Notes: generated by a model from the sequence alone, not told the origin. DNA of 64,000 bases from Pseudacidovorax sp. RU35E (GCF_900156165.1 NZ_FTMY01000006.1:124001-188000); one strand, 5' to 3'. Positions 1-9,991 are shown, counted from the first letter of the stretch. Program-made: numbers and translations.

Positions 1-792
1 CCCCTTCTTGACCACGTCGATGAACTGCGCGTGGATCTGGTCGAGCATGCGCTGGGCGTGAGCGCGCTGGGCATCGTTCATCGGGCTGAAGGGATCGAGG
101 AAGCCCTTGTTCTCGCCGGAGGTCAGAAGCCGGCGCTCGACGCCCAGCTTTTCCATCGTCCCGGTGAAGCCGAAGCCGTCCATCAGCACGCCGATGCTGC
201 CGACCAGGCTGGCCTTGTCGACGTAGATCTTGTCGGTGGCGGCAGCGATGTAATAGGCAGCGGAAGCGCAGCTTTCCTCCACCACGGCATAGATCGGCTT
301 GCCGTGCTTGGCCCGTAGGCGCTTGATCTCGTCATGGATGATGCCGGCCTGCACCGGACTGCCACCCGGCGAGTTGATCAGCAGGACGACCCCTTTGGAG
401 CCCGGATCCTCGAGTGCGCTCTTGAGGGAGGCGATGACGAACTCCGCACTCGCGTCGGCACCGTCGGCGATCTCGCCGCGGATGCTCACCACGGCGGTAT
501 GCGCCGTGGTGGTGGCCGTGCTGGGCGCGCCGCGGCTCAGTGCCAGCCAGGCCAATGCCACGAAGAACACCAGCCAAGCCAAGCGCACGAAGGTCTTCCA
601 TCGCCGTGCGGCGCGCTGCTCCTTCAGCGATGCGAAAGCCAGCTTTTCGAGGGTGGCGCGTTCCCAGCCGGGCGCAGAGGTCGGATCGTTTTTCACGGAG
701 GTGGGTGCAGAGGCTGCGGATTCGTTCAGGGGCGCGGGCGTCGGCTCAAAGGGCTCGAAGCCAGAGGGTTCCAGGCGGTCGGGAGGACTCAT
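1..792 (-). CDS. sppA: S49 family signal peptide peptidase (SppA-like), C-terminus off the left edge
   Basis: Membrane-anchored serine protease of family S49, which cleaves leftover signal peptides at the inner membrane. The 264 visible residues have a polar proline-rich N-terminus, one membrane segment at about 70-86, then the protease domain. The SPGG motif is at 141-144. The probable nucleophile is Ser177 in CASAAYYIAAA, and Lys229 lies 52 residues later, the same spacing as the Ser/Lys dyad known for Bacillus SppA. The ATG at 792 was chosen because no in-frame start closer to the Rieske gene (ending at 838) gives a better N-terminus; no strong ribosome site is visible. It is the last visible gene of a minus-strand row with rluC, the phosphatase and the Rieske gene. 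Family assignment is firm; substrate is unknown. Confidence 0.9.
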   Translation of the reverse strand, partial: MSPPDRLEPSGFEPFEPTPAPLNESAASAPTSVKNDPTSAPGWERATLEKLAFASLKEQRAARRWKTFVRLAWLVFFVALAWLALSRGAPSTATTTAHTAVVSIRGEIADGADASAEFVIASLKSALEDPGSKGVVLLINSPGGSPVQAGIIHDEIKRLRAKHGKPIYAVVEESCASAAYYIAAATDKIYVDKASLVGSIGVLMDGFGFTGTMEKLGVERRLLTSGENKGFLDPFSPMNDAQRAHAQRMLDQIHAQFIDVVKKG

Positions 793-837
793 GATGCGGA
801 AGGCCGTCGAGCCATGGTGATGCAGGGCGGCTCGGAT

Positions 838-1209
838 TCAGAAGGTGAACGGGCGCAGGTTCCAGGCAGTATGCCAGTGCACCACCCCGTCGATTTCGCT
901 GAGCTCGATGCGCACCAGCCCACCTCGGCAGGGCCCGCTGGCACAGGCGCCGGTGTCGGGCGCATACGCTGCGCCATGGGTGGCACACAGGAGCCAGCGG
1001 CCGGTGTCATCGAAGAAGCGACCTTCCTGGTAGTCCATTTCCATGGCGACATGGGTGCAACGGTTCAGGTAGGCATGCGGCCGACCTTGCCAGCGAATCG
1101 CGAAGGCCCGGCAGGTCTGGCCGCCATAGATGACATCGAATGGAACCGCCAGCCCACCGTCTGACAGGTCGGCGCTGCGGCAAAGGGGGAAAAGGGCGTC
1201 ATCAGCCAC
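838..1209 (-). CDS. Rieske [2Fe-2S] domain protein
   Basis: Small stand-alone Rieske ferredoxin-like protein of 123 residues, presumably a cytoplasmic electron carrier or a redox-linked accessory. Both halves of the cluster-binding motif are present: C51-T-H53 in CTHVAMEMD and C75-A-T-H78 in CATHGAAY, so two Cys and two His ligands are intact. There is no signal peptide and no oxygenase catalytic domain. It sits 45 nt upstream of sppA and 103 nt downstream of the HAD phosphatase on the same strand, an arrangement I recall as common in Comamonadaceae. Its redox partner cannot be told from the sequence. Confidence 0.88.
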   Translation of the reverse strand: MADDALFPLCRSADLSDGGLAVPFDVIYGGQTCRAFAIRWQGRPHAYLNRCTHVAMEMDYQEGRFFDDTGRWLLCATHGAAYAPDTGACASGPCRGGLVRIELSEIDGVVHWHTAWNLRPFTF

Positions 1210-1312
1210 GCGGGCAGCGTACCAAAGAACGCCGTGGCCGCCGTGTCAGGGGTTGCCGCGGCACCACACCGGCACGCGGCTTGCCGGCGACGACGGCGCC
1301 GCGAGAGGCAGC

Positions 1313-1993
1313 TCAACCGCGCTGCAAGAGCCACTCGGCCAGGTCGGGCACGGAATGCGCCACATGCAAAGGCGCCAATGCGTCGAAGCCTTCCGTCGAG
1401 TGCGCGCCATAGCCCACGCCCACGCTGGCGCAGCCGGCATTGCGCGCCAGCTGCAGGTCGTGCACCGTGTCCCCGATCATCAGCGTGCGTTCGGGCGTCA
1501 CATCCAGCGCCTCCATCAGCTCCAGCAGCATGCGCGGATGGGGCTTGCCGAAGGTCTCATCGGCCGTGCGCGAGGCATCGAAGCGATGGCGCAGCGCGAC
1601 GGAATGAAGTGCCTGGTCCAGTCCGCGCCGAGACTTGCCGGTCGCGACCGCCAACTTGTGGCCGCGCGCAGCCAGCGCGTCCAGCAGCGGTAATACGCCG
1701 TCGAAGAGCACCAGATCGTCCTGGTGGCGCAGGTAATGGAAGCGGTAGCGCTCGCCCAGCTCGCGGTACTTCTCAGGCGGCACGTCGGGTGCGGCGCGGG
1801 CCAGCGCCTCGGCCAGGCCCAGACCGATGACCCAGGCCGCATCATGGTCGCTGGGGCGACGGCCGCCCACGTCGACCACCGCTTCCTGGATGCAGCGCAC
1901 GATGACGGCGGTGGAGTCGTACAGCGTGCCGTCCCAGTCGAAGGCAATCAGGTCGAAGCGGCGGCCAGCCGGAGAAGTGTCAATGTTCGTCAT
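1313..1993 (-). CDS. HAD-IA family phosphatase, phosphoglycolate phosphatase-like
   Basis: Haloacid dehalogenase-superfamily hydrolase of 226 residues. Motif I is FDWDGT with nucleophile Asp19 and acid/base Asp21; the motif II/III region includes ATGKSRRGLDQAL, and motif IV is MIGDTVHDLQLARNAG. The length and insertion pattern fit subfamily IA, which includes Gph. The chosen start gives MTNIDTSPAGRRFD and overlaps the end of rluC by 14 nt, implying translational coupling. Longer in-frame starts run back into rluC and were rejected. Substrate could be 2-phosphoglycolate or another small phosphoester; no gene symbol is given for that reason. Confidence 0.85.
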   Translation of the reverse strand: MTNIDTSPAGRRFDLIAFDWDGTLYDSTAVIVRCIQEAVVDVGGRRPSDHDAAWVIGLGLAEALARAAPDVPPEKYRELGERYRFHYLRHQDDLVLFDGVLPLLDALAARGHKLAVATGKSRRGLDQALHSVALRHRFDASRTADETFGKPHPRMLLELMEALDVTPERTLMIGDTVHDLQLARNAGCASVGVGYGAHSTEGFDALAPLHVAHSVPDLAEWLLQRG

Positions 1994-3038
1994 GGGAATC
2001 GGTGAGGGCGGCAAGCGCCTGCGGCGGCAGCAGTTGCGCCAGTTCGTCGGGAAGCGCCGCCTGCAGCGCCACGGGCGCCTCGGAGACAGGGTGCTGGAAG
2101 CGCAGCCGCCAGGCGTGCAGGAACATGCGGCGCAGGCCCAGCCGCGCCAGCGTGCGGCGACGCTCGAAGTCGCCGTACTTGTCGTCGCCAGCGATGGGAT
2201 GACCTTCATGCGCCAGGTGCACACGGATCTGGTGGGTGCGGCCAGTCTTGATGGTCACGGCCAGCAGGCTCATTGGCGCATCGTCGCCGGGCAGCTGCAG
2301 GCGCGCCAGCATGCGCACCAGCGTGAGGGCGCGCATGGCATCGGGATGGTCCTTGCCCACCACCTTCACCCGGCGCTCGCCCTCCGCGGCGCCATCCTTG
2401 GGCGGCAGCAGGTAGCGGGCGAGCGACGCATCGAGCACCTTGCGGCGGGCCGGCCATTCGCCCTCGACCAGCGCCAGGTAGGTCTTGCCGGTCTCGCGGG
2501 TGCGGAACTGCGCCTGCAGCGCCGTGAGCGCGCTTCGCCGCTTGGCGACGAGCAGGATGCCGGAGGTCTCGCGGTCCAGCCGGTGCACGAGTTCGAGGAA
2601 GCGCGCCGTGGGACGGGCGGCGCGCAGCTGCTCGATCACGCCGAAGCTCACCCCGCTGCCGCCATGCACGGCCGTGCCGGCGGGCTTGTTGACGGCCAGC
2701 AGCACCTCGTCTTCCATCAACAGGTCGAAGTCGCGGGCAGGCGCTGCCGGGGCGGACGACGCCGCAGCCGCGGCCACCCGGACCGGTGGCAGGCGCACCA
2801 CGTCGCCCTCTTCGACCCGGGAGTCGGCCTGCGCACGGCCTTTGTTCACCCGCACCTCACCCGCACGGATGATGCGGTAGACGTGGGTCTTGGGAACGCC
2901 CTTGAGGTGGCGGAAAAGAAAGTTGTCCAGCCGCTGGCCGGCGGATTCGGCATCGACCGTCACCAACCGGACTTCGGGGGCCGGGGCCCGCGCCGGACGC
3001 TCTTTGGGGCCGGGCTTAAGACCTATAATATTTGTCAC
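1980..3038 (-). CDS. rluC: 23S rRNA pseudouridine synthase RluC
   Basis: RluA-family enzyme that isomerises uridines in 23S rRNA (positions 955/2504/2580 in E. coli). From the proposed GTG start it has 352 residues: an S4 RNA-binding domain at about 35-85 (QRLDNFLFRHLKGVPK), an Ala-rich linker, and the catalytic domain with HRLDRETSG, where Asp155 is the catalytic aspartate. The RTHQIRVH motif follows nearer the C-terminus. The GTG at 3038 gives MTNIIGLKPGPKE; the upstream ATG would add a Trp-rich tail unlike the family. rluC divergent from rne is a known arrangement in proteobacteria. The start overlaps the presumed rne promoter region. Confidence 0.9.
   Translation of the reverse strand: MTNIIGLKPGPKERPARAPAPEVRLVTVDAESAGQRLDNFLFRHLKGVPKTHVYRIIRAGEVRVNKGRAQADSRVEEGDVVRLPPVRVAAAAASSAPAAPARDFDLLMEDEVLLAVNKPAGTAVHGGSGVSFGVIEQLRAARPTARFLELVHRLDRETSGILLVAKRRSALTALQAQFRTRETGKTYLALVEGEWPARRKVLDASLARYLLPPKDGAAEGERRVKVVGKDHPDAMRALTLVRMLARLQLPGDDAPMSLLAVTIKTGRTHQIRVHLAHEGHPIAGDDKYGDFERRRTLARLGLRRMFLHAWRLRFQHPVSEAPVALQAALPDELAQLLPPQALAALTDSHDEH
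3001..3029 (+). promoter_or_regulatory. Candidate rne promoter with perfect -10 box
   Basis: A perfect TATAAT lies at 3024-3029 on the plus strand in otherwise GC-rich DNA, about 577 nt upstream of the rne start. No good -35 is visible: TCTTTG at 3001-3006 has the right 17-nt spacing but a poor match. The box lies just inside the rluC coding start. Assigning it to rne is an inference from position and from the long rne leader known in E. coli. Confidence 0.45.
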
Positions 3039-3606
3039 CAGCGCGGCTCGGTCAGTGCTTATTCGAACGAGAAGTTTAGAGCACCCGCCGGAAGCGCTGG
3101 AGGTCGATGCCACTTGCGTGGTCCACCATCGCCGGCCCCAGGCCCACCAGGCCACGGGCGGCGCCGGATGCGCAAGGCGAGCCGACGCTGACGAAACCCC
3201 GAGACGGATTCCCCCCTTGCCGGCTGGCGGCCTGTTCTTTCAGAGACGGGCGCCGGACGGCGGATCGATGCGAGACCCCCTTGTGCTGCTGATGTGGCTG
3301 CTCCGTATGTGCCTGCGCTGGCTGATGCCGGTGGCAGCGCCCATGCATCCAGCGCCCGCCACCTCGGTGCCTGTCCAGCCACCCGACGTCCCCAAGATGT
3401 CCGGCCGGCGGCAGATCGGTCTCGCGCCCATCCTCGCGCCCCCTCCCCTGTCGCGTCCTGCGGGCTGATGCCCGGCCGGCGGCTGTCTGCCGCCTGCAAT
3501 CGCGGAAAGGAGAACGGCGCTGTCCCGTCGTTTCGCCGCGTCGTCCGCGCATCGTGGGCCCCTTCCGGGCCAGTGAAGACACACACGAACAAGGACACGC
3601 ACTCCC
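3039..3606 (+). other. Long gene-free leader upstream of rne
   Basis: About 570 nt without a convincing gene lie between the divergent rluC and rne starts. If transcription begins near 3036, this is a long 5' untranslated region. In E. coli the 361-nt rne leader folds into hairpins that RNase E itself cleaves, giving autoregulation; a similar role here is inferred from position only. Short reading frames in this stretch look like GC-bias artefacts and have no ribosome sites. Confidence 0.45.
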
Positions 3607-6600
3607 ATGAAACGGATGCTGATCAACGCCACGCAGGCCGAAGAACGCCGCCTGGCGATCGTGGACGGGCAGAAGCTGCTCGACTACGAAATCGAGATCG
3701 AAGGGCGCGAACAGCGCAAGGGCAACATCTACAAGGCCGTCGTCACCCGCGTCGAGCCCAGCCTGGAGGCCTGCTTCGTCGACTACGGCGAAGACCGCCA
3801 CGGCTTCCTGCCCTTCAAGGAAATCTCCAAGCAGTACTTCGCCGAAGGCGTCTCCGCCAGCCAGGCGCGCATCCAGGATGCGATCCGCGAGGGCCAGGAA
3901 CTGCTGGTCCAGGTCGAGAAGGAAGAGCGCGGCAACAAGGGCGCCGCCCTCACCACCTTCGTCAGCCTGGCCGGCCGCTACGTGGTGCTGATGCCCAACA
4001 ACCCGCGCGGCGGCGGCGTCAGCCGGCGCATCGAGGGCGAGGACCGGGCCGAGCTCAAGGAGGCGATGGACCAGCTCGAGTACCCCAAGGGCATGTCCAT
4101 CATCGCGCGCACCGCCGGCATCGGCCGCACCGCGCCCGAGCTGCAGTGGGACCTGAACTACCTGCTCAAGCTGTGGACCGCCATCGACGGCGCCGCCAAG
4201 GGCGGCAAGGGCGCCTTCCTGATCTACCAGGAGTCGTCGCTCGTCATCCGCGCCATCCGTGACTACTTCAATCACGACATCGGCGACATCCTCATCGACA
4301 CCGACGACATCTACGAGCAGGCGCAGCAGTTCATGGCGCACGTCATGCCCGAGCATGCCGCCCGCGTGAAGCGCTACCGCGACGATGCCGCGCTGTTCAG
4401 CCGCTTCCAGATCGAGCACCAGATCGAGTCGGCCTACGCCCGCACCGTGCAGCTGCCCTCGGGCGGCGCCATCGTGATCGACCACACCGAGGCGCTGGTG
4501 TCCATCGACGTCAACTCGGCCCGCGCCATCAAGGGCGGCGACATCGAGGAGACGGCCACCCGCACCAACCTCGAAGCGGCCGACGAAGTGGCCCGCCAGA
4601 TGCGCCTGCGCGACCTGGGCGGCCTGATCGTCATCGACTTCATCGACATGGACGAGTCGAAGAACCGCCGCGAGGTCGAGAACCGCCTTCGCGACGCGCT
4701 GCGCCAGGACCGCGCCCGCGTGCAGTTCGGCACCATCAGCAAGTTCGGCCTGATGGAGATGAGCCGCCAGCGCCTGAAGCCCGCGCTGTCCGAAGGCTCG
4801 TCGATCCCCTGCCCGCGCTGCGGCGGCTCCGGCCACATCCGCGACACCGAGTCGAGCGCGCTGCAGATCCTGCGCATCATTCAGGAAGAGTCCATGAAGG
4901 ACAACACCGCCGCCGTGCACGTGCAGGTGCCGGTGGAGGTCGCCTCCTTCCTGCTGAACGAGAAGCGCACCGAGATCGCCAAGATCGAGCTCAAGCAGCG
5001 CGTGAACGTGCTGATGATCCCGAACAAGACGCTGGAGACGCCCAACTACAAGCTGGAGCGGATGAAGCACGACGACCCGCGCCTGGATCAACTGCGTGCC
5101 AGCTACACCATGGCCGACGAGGTCGAGGACCCGACGCGCATCACGCGCCGCTCGCAGGAGCCGACCAACCGCCAGAGCCCCGTCATCAAGGGCGTGCTGC
5201 CGGATGCGCCGGCGCCCGTGGTGCCCGCGCGCGAGGAAAAGCCCGCGGCGCCGGCGCCTGTCGCCGCAGCCCCGGTGGTCGCGCCGGCACCGGCTGCGCC
5301 CGCACCCGCCGAACGCGGCTTCTTCGGCTGGCTCAAGGGTCTGTTCGGCGCTGCGCCGGCGCCGGCGCCTGTTGCCGCGCCGGTCCCCGCGCCGGCACCG
5401 GCTGTGGAAGAAACGGCCCGTCCAGGCGGCGGCAGTCGCCGCGGCGAGCGTGGCGGTCGCAGCGGTCGCGGTGAAGGCCGGGGCGGCGAAGGTCGCGGTG
5501 AAGGCCGCAGCAACCGCGAAGGCCGCGGTGACCGGGGCGATCGTGGTGAAGGTCGCGGCGAGCGCCGCGAGGCGCTCAACGGCGAAGGCCGCCGCGAGCC
5601 CCGCGAAGGCCGTGAGCCGCGTGAAGCCCGCAACGGCGACAACGCCGGCCGCGAAGGCCGCGCGCCCCGTGAAGGCGGCGAACGCGATCGCCGCAATGGC
5701 CGTGGCGAGCGCCGTGAGGCCGCGCCGGTCGAAGCCCTGCAGGCACCGCTCGACGGCGCCCTCGAGGGCGCAGAGGCACCCGCAGAGCGCCGTGAACGTG
5801 GCGAGCGTGGAGAGCGCAACGGCCGCCAGGGCGAGCGTCGCGAACGCGGTGAGCGCGGTGAGCGCGGTGAACGTCGTCGCGACGACGGCATGGCGCGCGA
5901 AAGCGCCTCTGCCGAGGGCGACGATGCTGTGCGTGGCGGTGAACAGGCGCCGCGCGAAGGCCGCCGCGAGCGTCGCCCGGTCGACGCCCTGCCGGCCGCG
6001 GTGACCGAGGCCGAGGCGCTGCACCAGACGCCGGCCGAGGCTGCGGCCGTGGCCGAGGCGGCCGACGCCGCGGTGGGCGACGACCCGGCGCCGCGTCGTG
6101 AAGGCGAAGAACGCCGCCGCTCGCGCGACCGCTATGGCCGCGACCGCCGGGACCGTGCTTCGCGCGAGCGTGACGCAGGCGAAGCGGGCCGCGACGAGGC
6201 TGTCCAGCCGGTCGACGCGCCGTTGGCACCCGCCAGCGAGCCCGAAGCGGTCGCTCCTGCACCCATGGTCGAACAGGCGACCGAACCGACGGCCTCCCCT
6301 GCTCCGGTGGCCGTGGCGCCCGTGCCTGCGCCGGCACCTGCCCCGGCGGCTTCGTCGGGCCGCGGCGCGCTGCCGCGCGTGACAGCGTTCGCACTGCCGG
6401 CCGAGGAGTTGGCGGCGGTCGCCCAGGGGGCCGGCCTCGAGTGGGTGAATTCCAACCCCGACCGCATCGCCGAAGTCCGCGCGGCCATCGCCGCCGAGCC
6501 GAAGGCGGTCCACGTGCCGCGCGAGCGTCCGCCGGTGGTGGTGCTGGACGAAGGCCCGCTGGTCCTGGTCGAGACCCGTCGCGACCTGAGCGCCATCACG

Positions 6601-6657
6601 CTGCCTTTCGAGAAGGCGGCAGACCTCGACAGCCAGCCGGCCGCGACCGCGTCCTGA
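3607..6657 (+). CDS. rne: Ribonuclease E
   Basis: Essential endoribonuclease and degradosome scaffold of 1016 residues. The catalytic half (about 1-510) has the S1 domain, the RNase H-like fold, the DNase I-like domain with metal-binding Asp301 (VSIDVNS) and Asp344 (IVIDFIDMD), and the zinc link C402-P-R-C405. The remainder is a disordered scaffold: Pro/Ala stretches, a hydrophobic amphipathic segment [11 protein letters not shown] at 571-581 that could be a membrane anchor like segment A of E. coli, then a long Arg/Gly/Glu-rich region (about 600-870) suited to RNA binding. The C-terminal 90 residues are again ordered in composition. Transcribed alone, ending at a strong terminator. Confidence 0.97.
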   Translation: MKRMLINATQAEERRLAIVDGQKLLDYEIEIEGREQRKGNIYKAVVTRVEPSLEACFVDYGEDRHGFLPFKEISKQYFAEGVSASQARIQDAIREGQELLVQVEKEERGNKGAALTTFVSLAGRYVVLMPNNPRGGGVSRRIEGEDRAELKEAMDQLEYPKGMSIIARTAGIGRTAPELQWDLNYLLKLWTAIDGAAKGGKGAFLIYQESSLVIRAIRDYFNHDIGDILIDTDDIYEQAQQFMAHVMPEHAARVKRYRDDAALFSRFQIEHQIESAYARTVQLPSGGAIVIDHTEALVSIDVNSARAIKGGDIEETATRTNLEAADEVARQMRLRDLGGLIVIDFIDMDESKNRREVENRLRDALRQDRARVQFGTISKFGLMEMSRQRLKPALSEGSSIPCPRCGGSGHIRDTESSALQILRIIQEESMKDNTAAVHVQVPVEVASFLLNEKRTEIAKIELKQRVNVLMIPNKTLETPNYKLERMKHDDPRLDQLRASYTMADEVEDPTRITRRSQEPTNRQSPVIKGVLPDAPAPVVPAREEKPAAPAPVAAAPVVAPAPAAPAPAERGFFGWLKGLFGAAPAPAPVAAPVPAPAPAVEETARPGGGSRRGERGGRSGRGEGRGGEGRGEGRSNREGRGDRGDRGEGRGERREALNGEGRREPREGREPREARNGDNAGREGRAPREGGERDRRNGRGERREAAPVEALQAPLDGALEGAEAPAERRERGERGERNGRQGERRERGERGERGERRRDDGMARESASAEGDDAVRGGEQAPREGRRERRPVDALPAAVTEAEALHQTPAEAAAVAEAADAAVGDDPAPRREGEERRRSRDRYGRDRRDRASRERDAGEAGRDEAVQPVDAPLAPASEPEAVAPAPMVEQATEPTASPAPVAVAPVPAPAPAPAASSGRGALPRVTAFALPAEELAAVAQGAGLEWVNSNPDRIAEVRAAIAAEPKAVHVPRERPPVVVLDEGPLVLVETRRDLSAITLPFEKAADLDSQPAATAS

Positions 6658-6729
6658 TCGAAAGGTCCATGCCGGATTCGCGAAGGCGGGTCCGGCAGCC
6701 CCAGCCGCCAGCCTGTCCTGCAGGGTGCG

Positions 6730-6777
6730 GCCAAGCAAAAAGGCCCGTGGTGCAGACCACGGGCCTTTTTGCTTGGC
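6730..6777. terminator. Two-way intrinsic terminator between rne and hemY
   Basis: A perfect 22-bp stem (6730-6751 pairing with 6756-6777) encloses a 4-nt loop. The stem carries a run of A on the left and T on the right (GGGCCTTTTTGCTT), so it can stop transcription in both directions. It lies 72 nt past the rne stop and 91 nt past the hemY stop on the other strand, exactly between converging genes. Confidence 0.93.
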
Positions 6778-6868
6778 GCTCATCCGGTCAAGGGCGGGCG
6801 CAGGTCGCCCAACGCCGACAAGGCACCGTCAGCGCGCACTAAACCCTGCGCGTCGACACCTCGCGGAT

Positions 6869-8143
6869 TCAACCGCCCTGCGCGGCCCGCTTCCAGGCCA
6901 TCAGGGCCTGCTGCGCGTCTTCCCGCTGCTCCGCGAGCTGGGCGACGGCCACCCAGGCACGACGGTGCAGTTCCGCATCCTGCTGGGCCAGCCCGGCCTG
7001 CGTGAGCAACTGCTGGGCCTTGCCCCACAGCTGACGCTTCATGCAGGCCATGCCGGCCAGGTACTGCAGGTGCGCGTCGCGCGGCTGGGCGCGCTGGGCG
7101 CCTTCGATGCGGGCCAGCCATTCGGCGTCGACCGTGTCGAGCCCCGCCTCCAGCGCACGCACGAGCTTGGCACGCTGGCTGTCGCTGAGCGCATCGGGCT
7201 GCGCAAGGGAGCGCTCCCACAGCGGCAGCAGCCAGGCGCGCGCCATGGCGAGGTCGCCGCGCAGCACCACCATGCGCTGGGCGGCCTGGATGGCCACTTC
7301 AGGGATGGCGCGCTCGGACGGATCCAGCTCGTTCCAGGCACGCATCAGCTGGGCCGGATCGTGCGCCTGGCCAATAAGCTCCAGCGCCAGGCCGCGCAGG
7401 ATGCTGCGGGCGCCGTCGTCCGAGAAAGCGCGGTGCTTGGCCAGCAGGCGGGCCGTGTCCAGTGCGTCCTGCGTGCGGCCGGAGAGGCGCGTGGCCTTCA
7501 GGCGCAGCCGCAGCGCCAGCGTACGGCGCTGCACGCCCTGCGGCAGCTCGGCCAGCCGGTCCAGCGCGGCCGTGGCGTTGCGGTCTTCCAGGGCCCAGCG
7601 GGCCGAGCGCAGCTGCACGCCGTCACGTGTCTCGGCAGACATGCCGCCCCGCTCGCGGCCTTCGTTCAACGCATGCTGGAGATGCGCGTCACGGGCCGAG
7701 CGATCCTGGAGGGCCTGGGCGCTCTCGGCGGCCATGAGGTGCGCGAGCACGCGCACCTGCTGCGCCTGGGGCAGTTGGGCCTCCAGGCCGGAGAGCACAT
7801 GCTCCTGGGCCAGCGCGGCGAGTGCCGACTTGCGCGCACGGGTGAAGCGGCCGGCCAGCAACTGCACCACCGAGTCCAGCAGGGCCGCGTGCAGATTGCG
7901 CTCCTTCTGCTGCAGGCGCCACTGCCGCGCCTGCACGGGCAGCGAGAAAAGCGCCTGCAGTGCCCGCAGCGCACCGTAGAGCAGCATGAACACCAGGATC
8001 AGCAGCAGCAGCGCGAAGTTGAGCGACAGGTCCACTCGCGTCGGCGGCCAGAAGACGGTGACGATGCCCTGGTTGTTGCCCGCGAACAGCGCCACCGCGG
8101 CCGCGACCGCGAACAGCACCAGGAGCCAGACGGCCGCGCGCAT
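6869..8143 (-). CDS. hemY: HemY family protein (haem operon)
   Basis: Inner-membrane protein of 424 residues with two N-terminal membrane segments (about 2-22 and 42-61) followed by a helical TPR-like domain. It matches the proteobacterial HemY_N family, which is not the Gram-positive protoporphyrinogen oxidase also called HemY. The conserved GNNQGIVTVFWPP stretch lies between the two membrane segments. Its biochemical role is unresolved; it is thought to assist late haem synthesis. It follows hemX by 4 nt and is the last gene of hemC-D-X-Y. Confidence 0.92.
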   Translation of the reverse strand: MRAAVWLLVLFAVAAAVALFAGNNQGIVTVFWPPTRVDLSLNFALLLLILVFMLLYGALRALQALFSLPVQARQWRLQQKERNLHAALLDSVVQLLAGRFTRARKSALAALAQEHVLSGLEAQLPQAQQVRVLAHLMAAESAQALQDRSARDAHLQHALNEGRERGGMSAETRDGVQLRSARWALEDRNATAALDRLAELPQGVQRRTLALRLRLKATRLSGRTQDALDTARLLAKHRAFSDDGARSILRGLALELIGQAHDPAQLMRAWNELDPSERAIPEVAIQAAQRMVVLRGDLAMARAWLLPLWERSLAQPDALSDSQRAKLVRALEAGLDTVDAEWLARIEGAQRAQPRDAHLQYLAGMACMKRQLWGKAQQLLTQAGLAQQDAELHRRAWVAVAQLAEQREDAQQALMAWKRAAQGG

Positions 8144-8147
8144 GGCC

Positions 8148-9236
8148 TCAGCGCCCCGCGGACACGGCTGCCAGGGCCGTGAGGGTGTCGTCGAGGCGCG
8201 CCGGCTCGGCCGCGCGCACCAGCGCCTGCACCTGCTGCAGTTGCGTCGCGGCGGCCTGCACGCGGCGCGAGGCCGGATCGAAATAGCGGTTGAGCGAGGC
8301 CGTCACGCCGGCCAGCTCGGCCCGTGCCGGCGCCACCTGGCCAGCCAGCAGCGCGAGCCGGGCGCTCAACAGCTTGAGCTTGAGGTTCTCGCGCAGGAAG
8401 TAGGTCTGGTCGGGCGCGAGCAGCACCGACTCGGGTCGGTCGATGCGCGAGACGCGGATCAGCGAGCGCACTTCGTTTCGTACACCCAGCAGGATGCGCT
8501 GCCACCAGGGCGCGTCGGCGGGAATCGCCTCGTTCGCCCAGCCGTCGCTGCTGCTGCGGTTGTTGCCCCGCGGCGCCAGCGCATTCATCACAGGCATGTC
8601 ATCCACGCCCTTGAGCAGGTCGTCCAGTCGCGCCAGTGCCTCGCCCCCGTCGCCGCTCGCGGTGGCGCGGATGCGGTCGGCGTCGCGCTGGATGGCGCGC
8701 TGGACCGGCTGCAGCCGAGGCTGCGAAGCGCGGGCGATGCGCTGGTCGCTGGCCTTGAGCGCGGCCAACAGGGGCTGCACATTGCCGGTGGCCTGGGCCT
8801 GCTCCAGCGCAAGGCGCAATGCCGCGTCGATGTCCACCAGCAGGCTTTCGTCCCGCGAGCGCGAAAGGCTCTGCAGCGCTTCCTCGACCTGAGCACGCTG
8901 CAGACTGACTTCGGCCAGGCGGGTTTCGAGCACCGCCACCCGGGCATCGGCGGAGCGCACGGTCTCCTGCGCCTCACGGGCCAGGGTGCGGGCCTCGGTC
9001 GCCTGACGGGTGGCGTCGGCACTCTGGCGCGCCAGCTGCTCCTGCATGCCGCCCACCTTCTGCCAGAGCATGGCGGCCATGACGATGGCGACGAGTGCCG
9101 CGAGCGTGATGGTGCCAAAGGCCAGCCGCACCGCCAGCACGGCGCCGGAGGGGGGCACGGGAGAAGGGGGGACGGGGGCCAGGGGTCGCGCGACGGGATC
9201 GGTGACGGTGTCGTCGGTCGCGGGGGGTGCGCTCAT
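8148..9236 (-). CDS. hemX: HemX-like uroporphyrinogen-III C-methyltransferase homolog
   Basis: Membrane protein of 362 residues: a Pro-rich cytoplasmic N-terminus, one membrane segment at about 37-58, then a long predicted coiled coil (about 60-135) and a helical C-terminal domain. The family is often annotated as uroporphyrinogen-III methyltransferase, but no SAM-binding methyltransferase motif is visible, so enzymatic activity is doubtful. The ATG overlaps the hemD stop by 4 nt (ATGA), showing tight coupling inside the haem operon. Confidence 0.88.
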   Translation of the reverse strand: MSAPPATDDTVTDPVARPLAPVPPSPVPPSGAVLAVRLAFGTITLAALVAIVMAAMLWQKVGGMQEQLARQSADATRQATEARTLAREAQETVRSADARVAVLETRLAEVSLQRAQVEEALQSLSRSRDESLLVDIDAALRLALEQAQATGNVQPLLAALKASDQRIARASQPRLQPVQRAIQRDADRIRATASGDGGEALARLDDLLKGVDDMPVMNALAPRGNNRSSSDGWANEAIPADAPWWQRILLGVRNEVRSLIRVSRIDRPESVLLAPDQTYFLRENLKLKLLSARLALLAGQVAPARAELAGVTASLNRYFDPASRRVQAAATQLQQVQALVRAAEPARLDDTLTALAAVSAGR

Positions 9237-9991
9237 CGCGGGAATTCTATCGACGCGGCCACGGCGTCCAGGTCAGGCGCGACCACGCGGACCCCACCAA
9301 AGCCCGCGCCGCGTGCGGCCTGTGCGATGCGCTCGTGGGTGGCCAGTGCAAAGGCCTGCGACCAGTCGGCACGGGGAGCCAGCGCCAGCAGGTTGGCCAC
9401 GGCCTCCGAACTGCTGAACAGCCAGGTCGCCCCGCTTGCGATGCCGGCCTGCACGACTCGCGTGCCCTCGACGCCAAGCCTGGGCACCAACCGTCGGTAG
9501 ACCGGCACCTGCACGGGCACGCCGCCCGAAGCCTCGATCCGGCGGAACAGCCAGTCGCGGCCCGCGGCCCGTCCCTCGGCATCGGCGCCGCGTACCAGCC
9601 AGACACAGGCCCCAGGCTCGATCTGGTGATGCACGCGTGCCCATAATGATTCCGAATCGAAGGGCCCTTCGGCCGCTGGCTGGTCGATGCGTGCCGAATC
9701 CACGCCGGCCTCGGCCAGCGCGCGCGCCGTGCCGGAGCCCGTGGCCCAGCATCGACAGCCGTTGACGCTGGCCGGCGGGGCGCTGGAAAAGAAATGCCGC
9801 ACGGCCGACGCGCTCACGAACATCAGGACATGGGGCGACTGCTCGACAGGCCAGGCAACCGCACCGGCGAGTGGCGCGATCTCGATCAACGGCAAGGCCT
9901 GGGCCCCAATGCCCCGCGCGCGCAGCGCCTCGGTCCAGCGCGTGGCCTCGGGCTCGGGCCGCGTGACGATCAGGGAAGGCGCCGCAGTCAT
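9233..9991 (-). CDS. hemD: Uroporphyrinogen-III synthase
   Basis: Cyclises hydroxymethylbilane into uroporphyrinogen III, the branch-point tetrapyrrole. The 252-residue product starts MTAAPSLIVTRPEPEA, the typical HemD opening, and has two Rossmann-like halves; the FVSASAVRHFF and WLFSSSEAVANL segments are the equivalent strands/helices of each half. A longer start at 10048 would overlap hemC and add a tail not expected in the family, so the ATG at 9991 is preferred, 40 nt after hemC. Confidence 0.9.
   Translation of the reverse strand: MTAAPSLIVTRPEPEATRWTEALRARGIGAQALPLIEIAPLAGAVAWPVEQSPHVLMFVSASAVRHFFSSAPPASVNGCRCWATGSGTARALAEAGVDSARIDQPAAEGPFDSESLWARVHHQIEPGACVWLVRGADAEGRAAGRDWLFRRIEASGGVPVQVPVYRRLVPRLGVEGTRVVQAGIASGATWLFSSSEAVANLLALAPRADWSQAFALATHERIAQAARGAGFGGVRVVAPDLDAVAASIEFPR

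Noticed and set aside
3076-6783. 1235-codon open frame antisense to rne
   Set aside because: Low-complexity translation (Arg/His/Gly/Ala strings) with no domain; it mirrors the codon bias of rne, which is beyond doubt on the other strand.
8148-9236. HemX as an active uroporphyrinogen-III methyltransferase
   Set aside because: No SAM-binding glycine motifs; the protein is a membrane anchor plus coiled coil.
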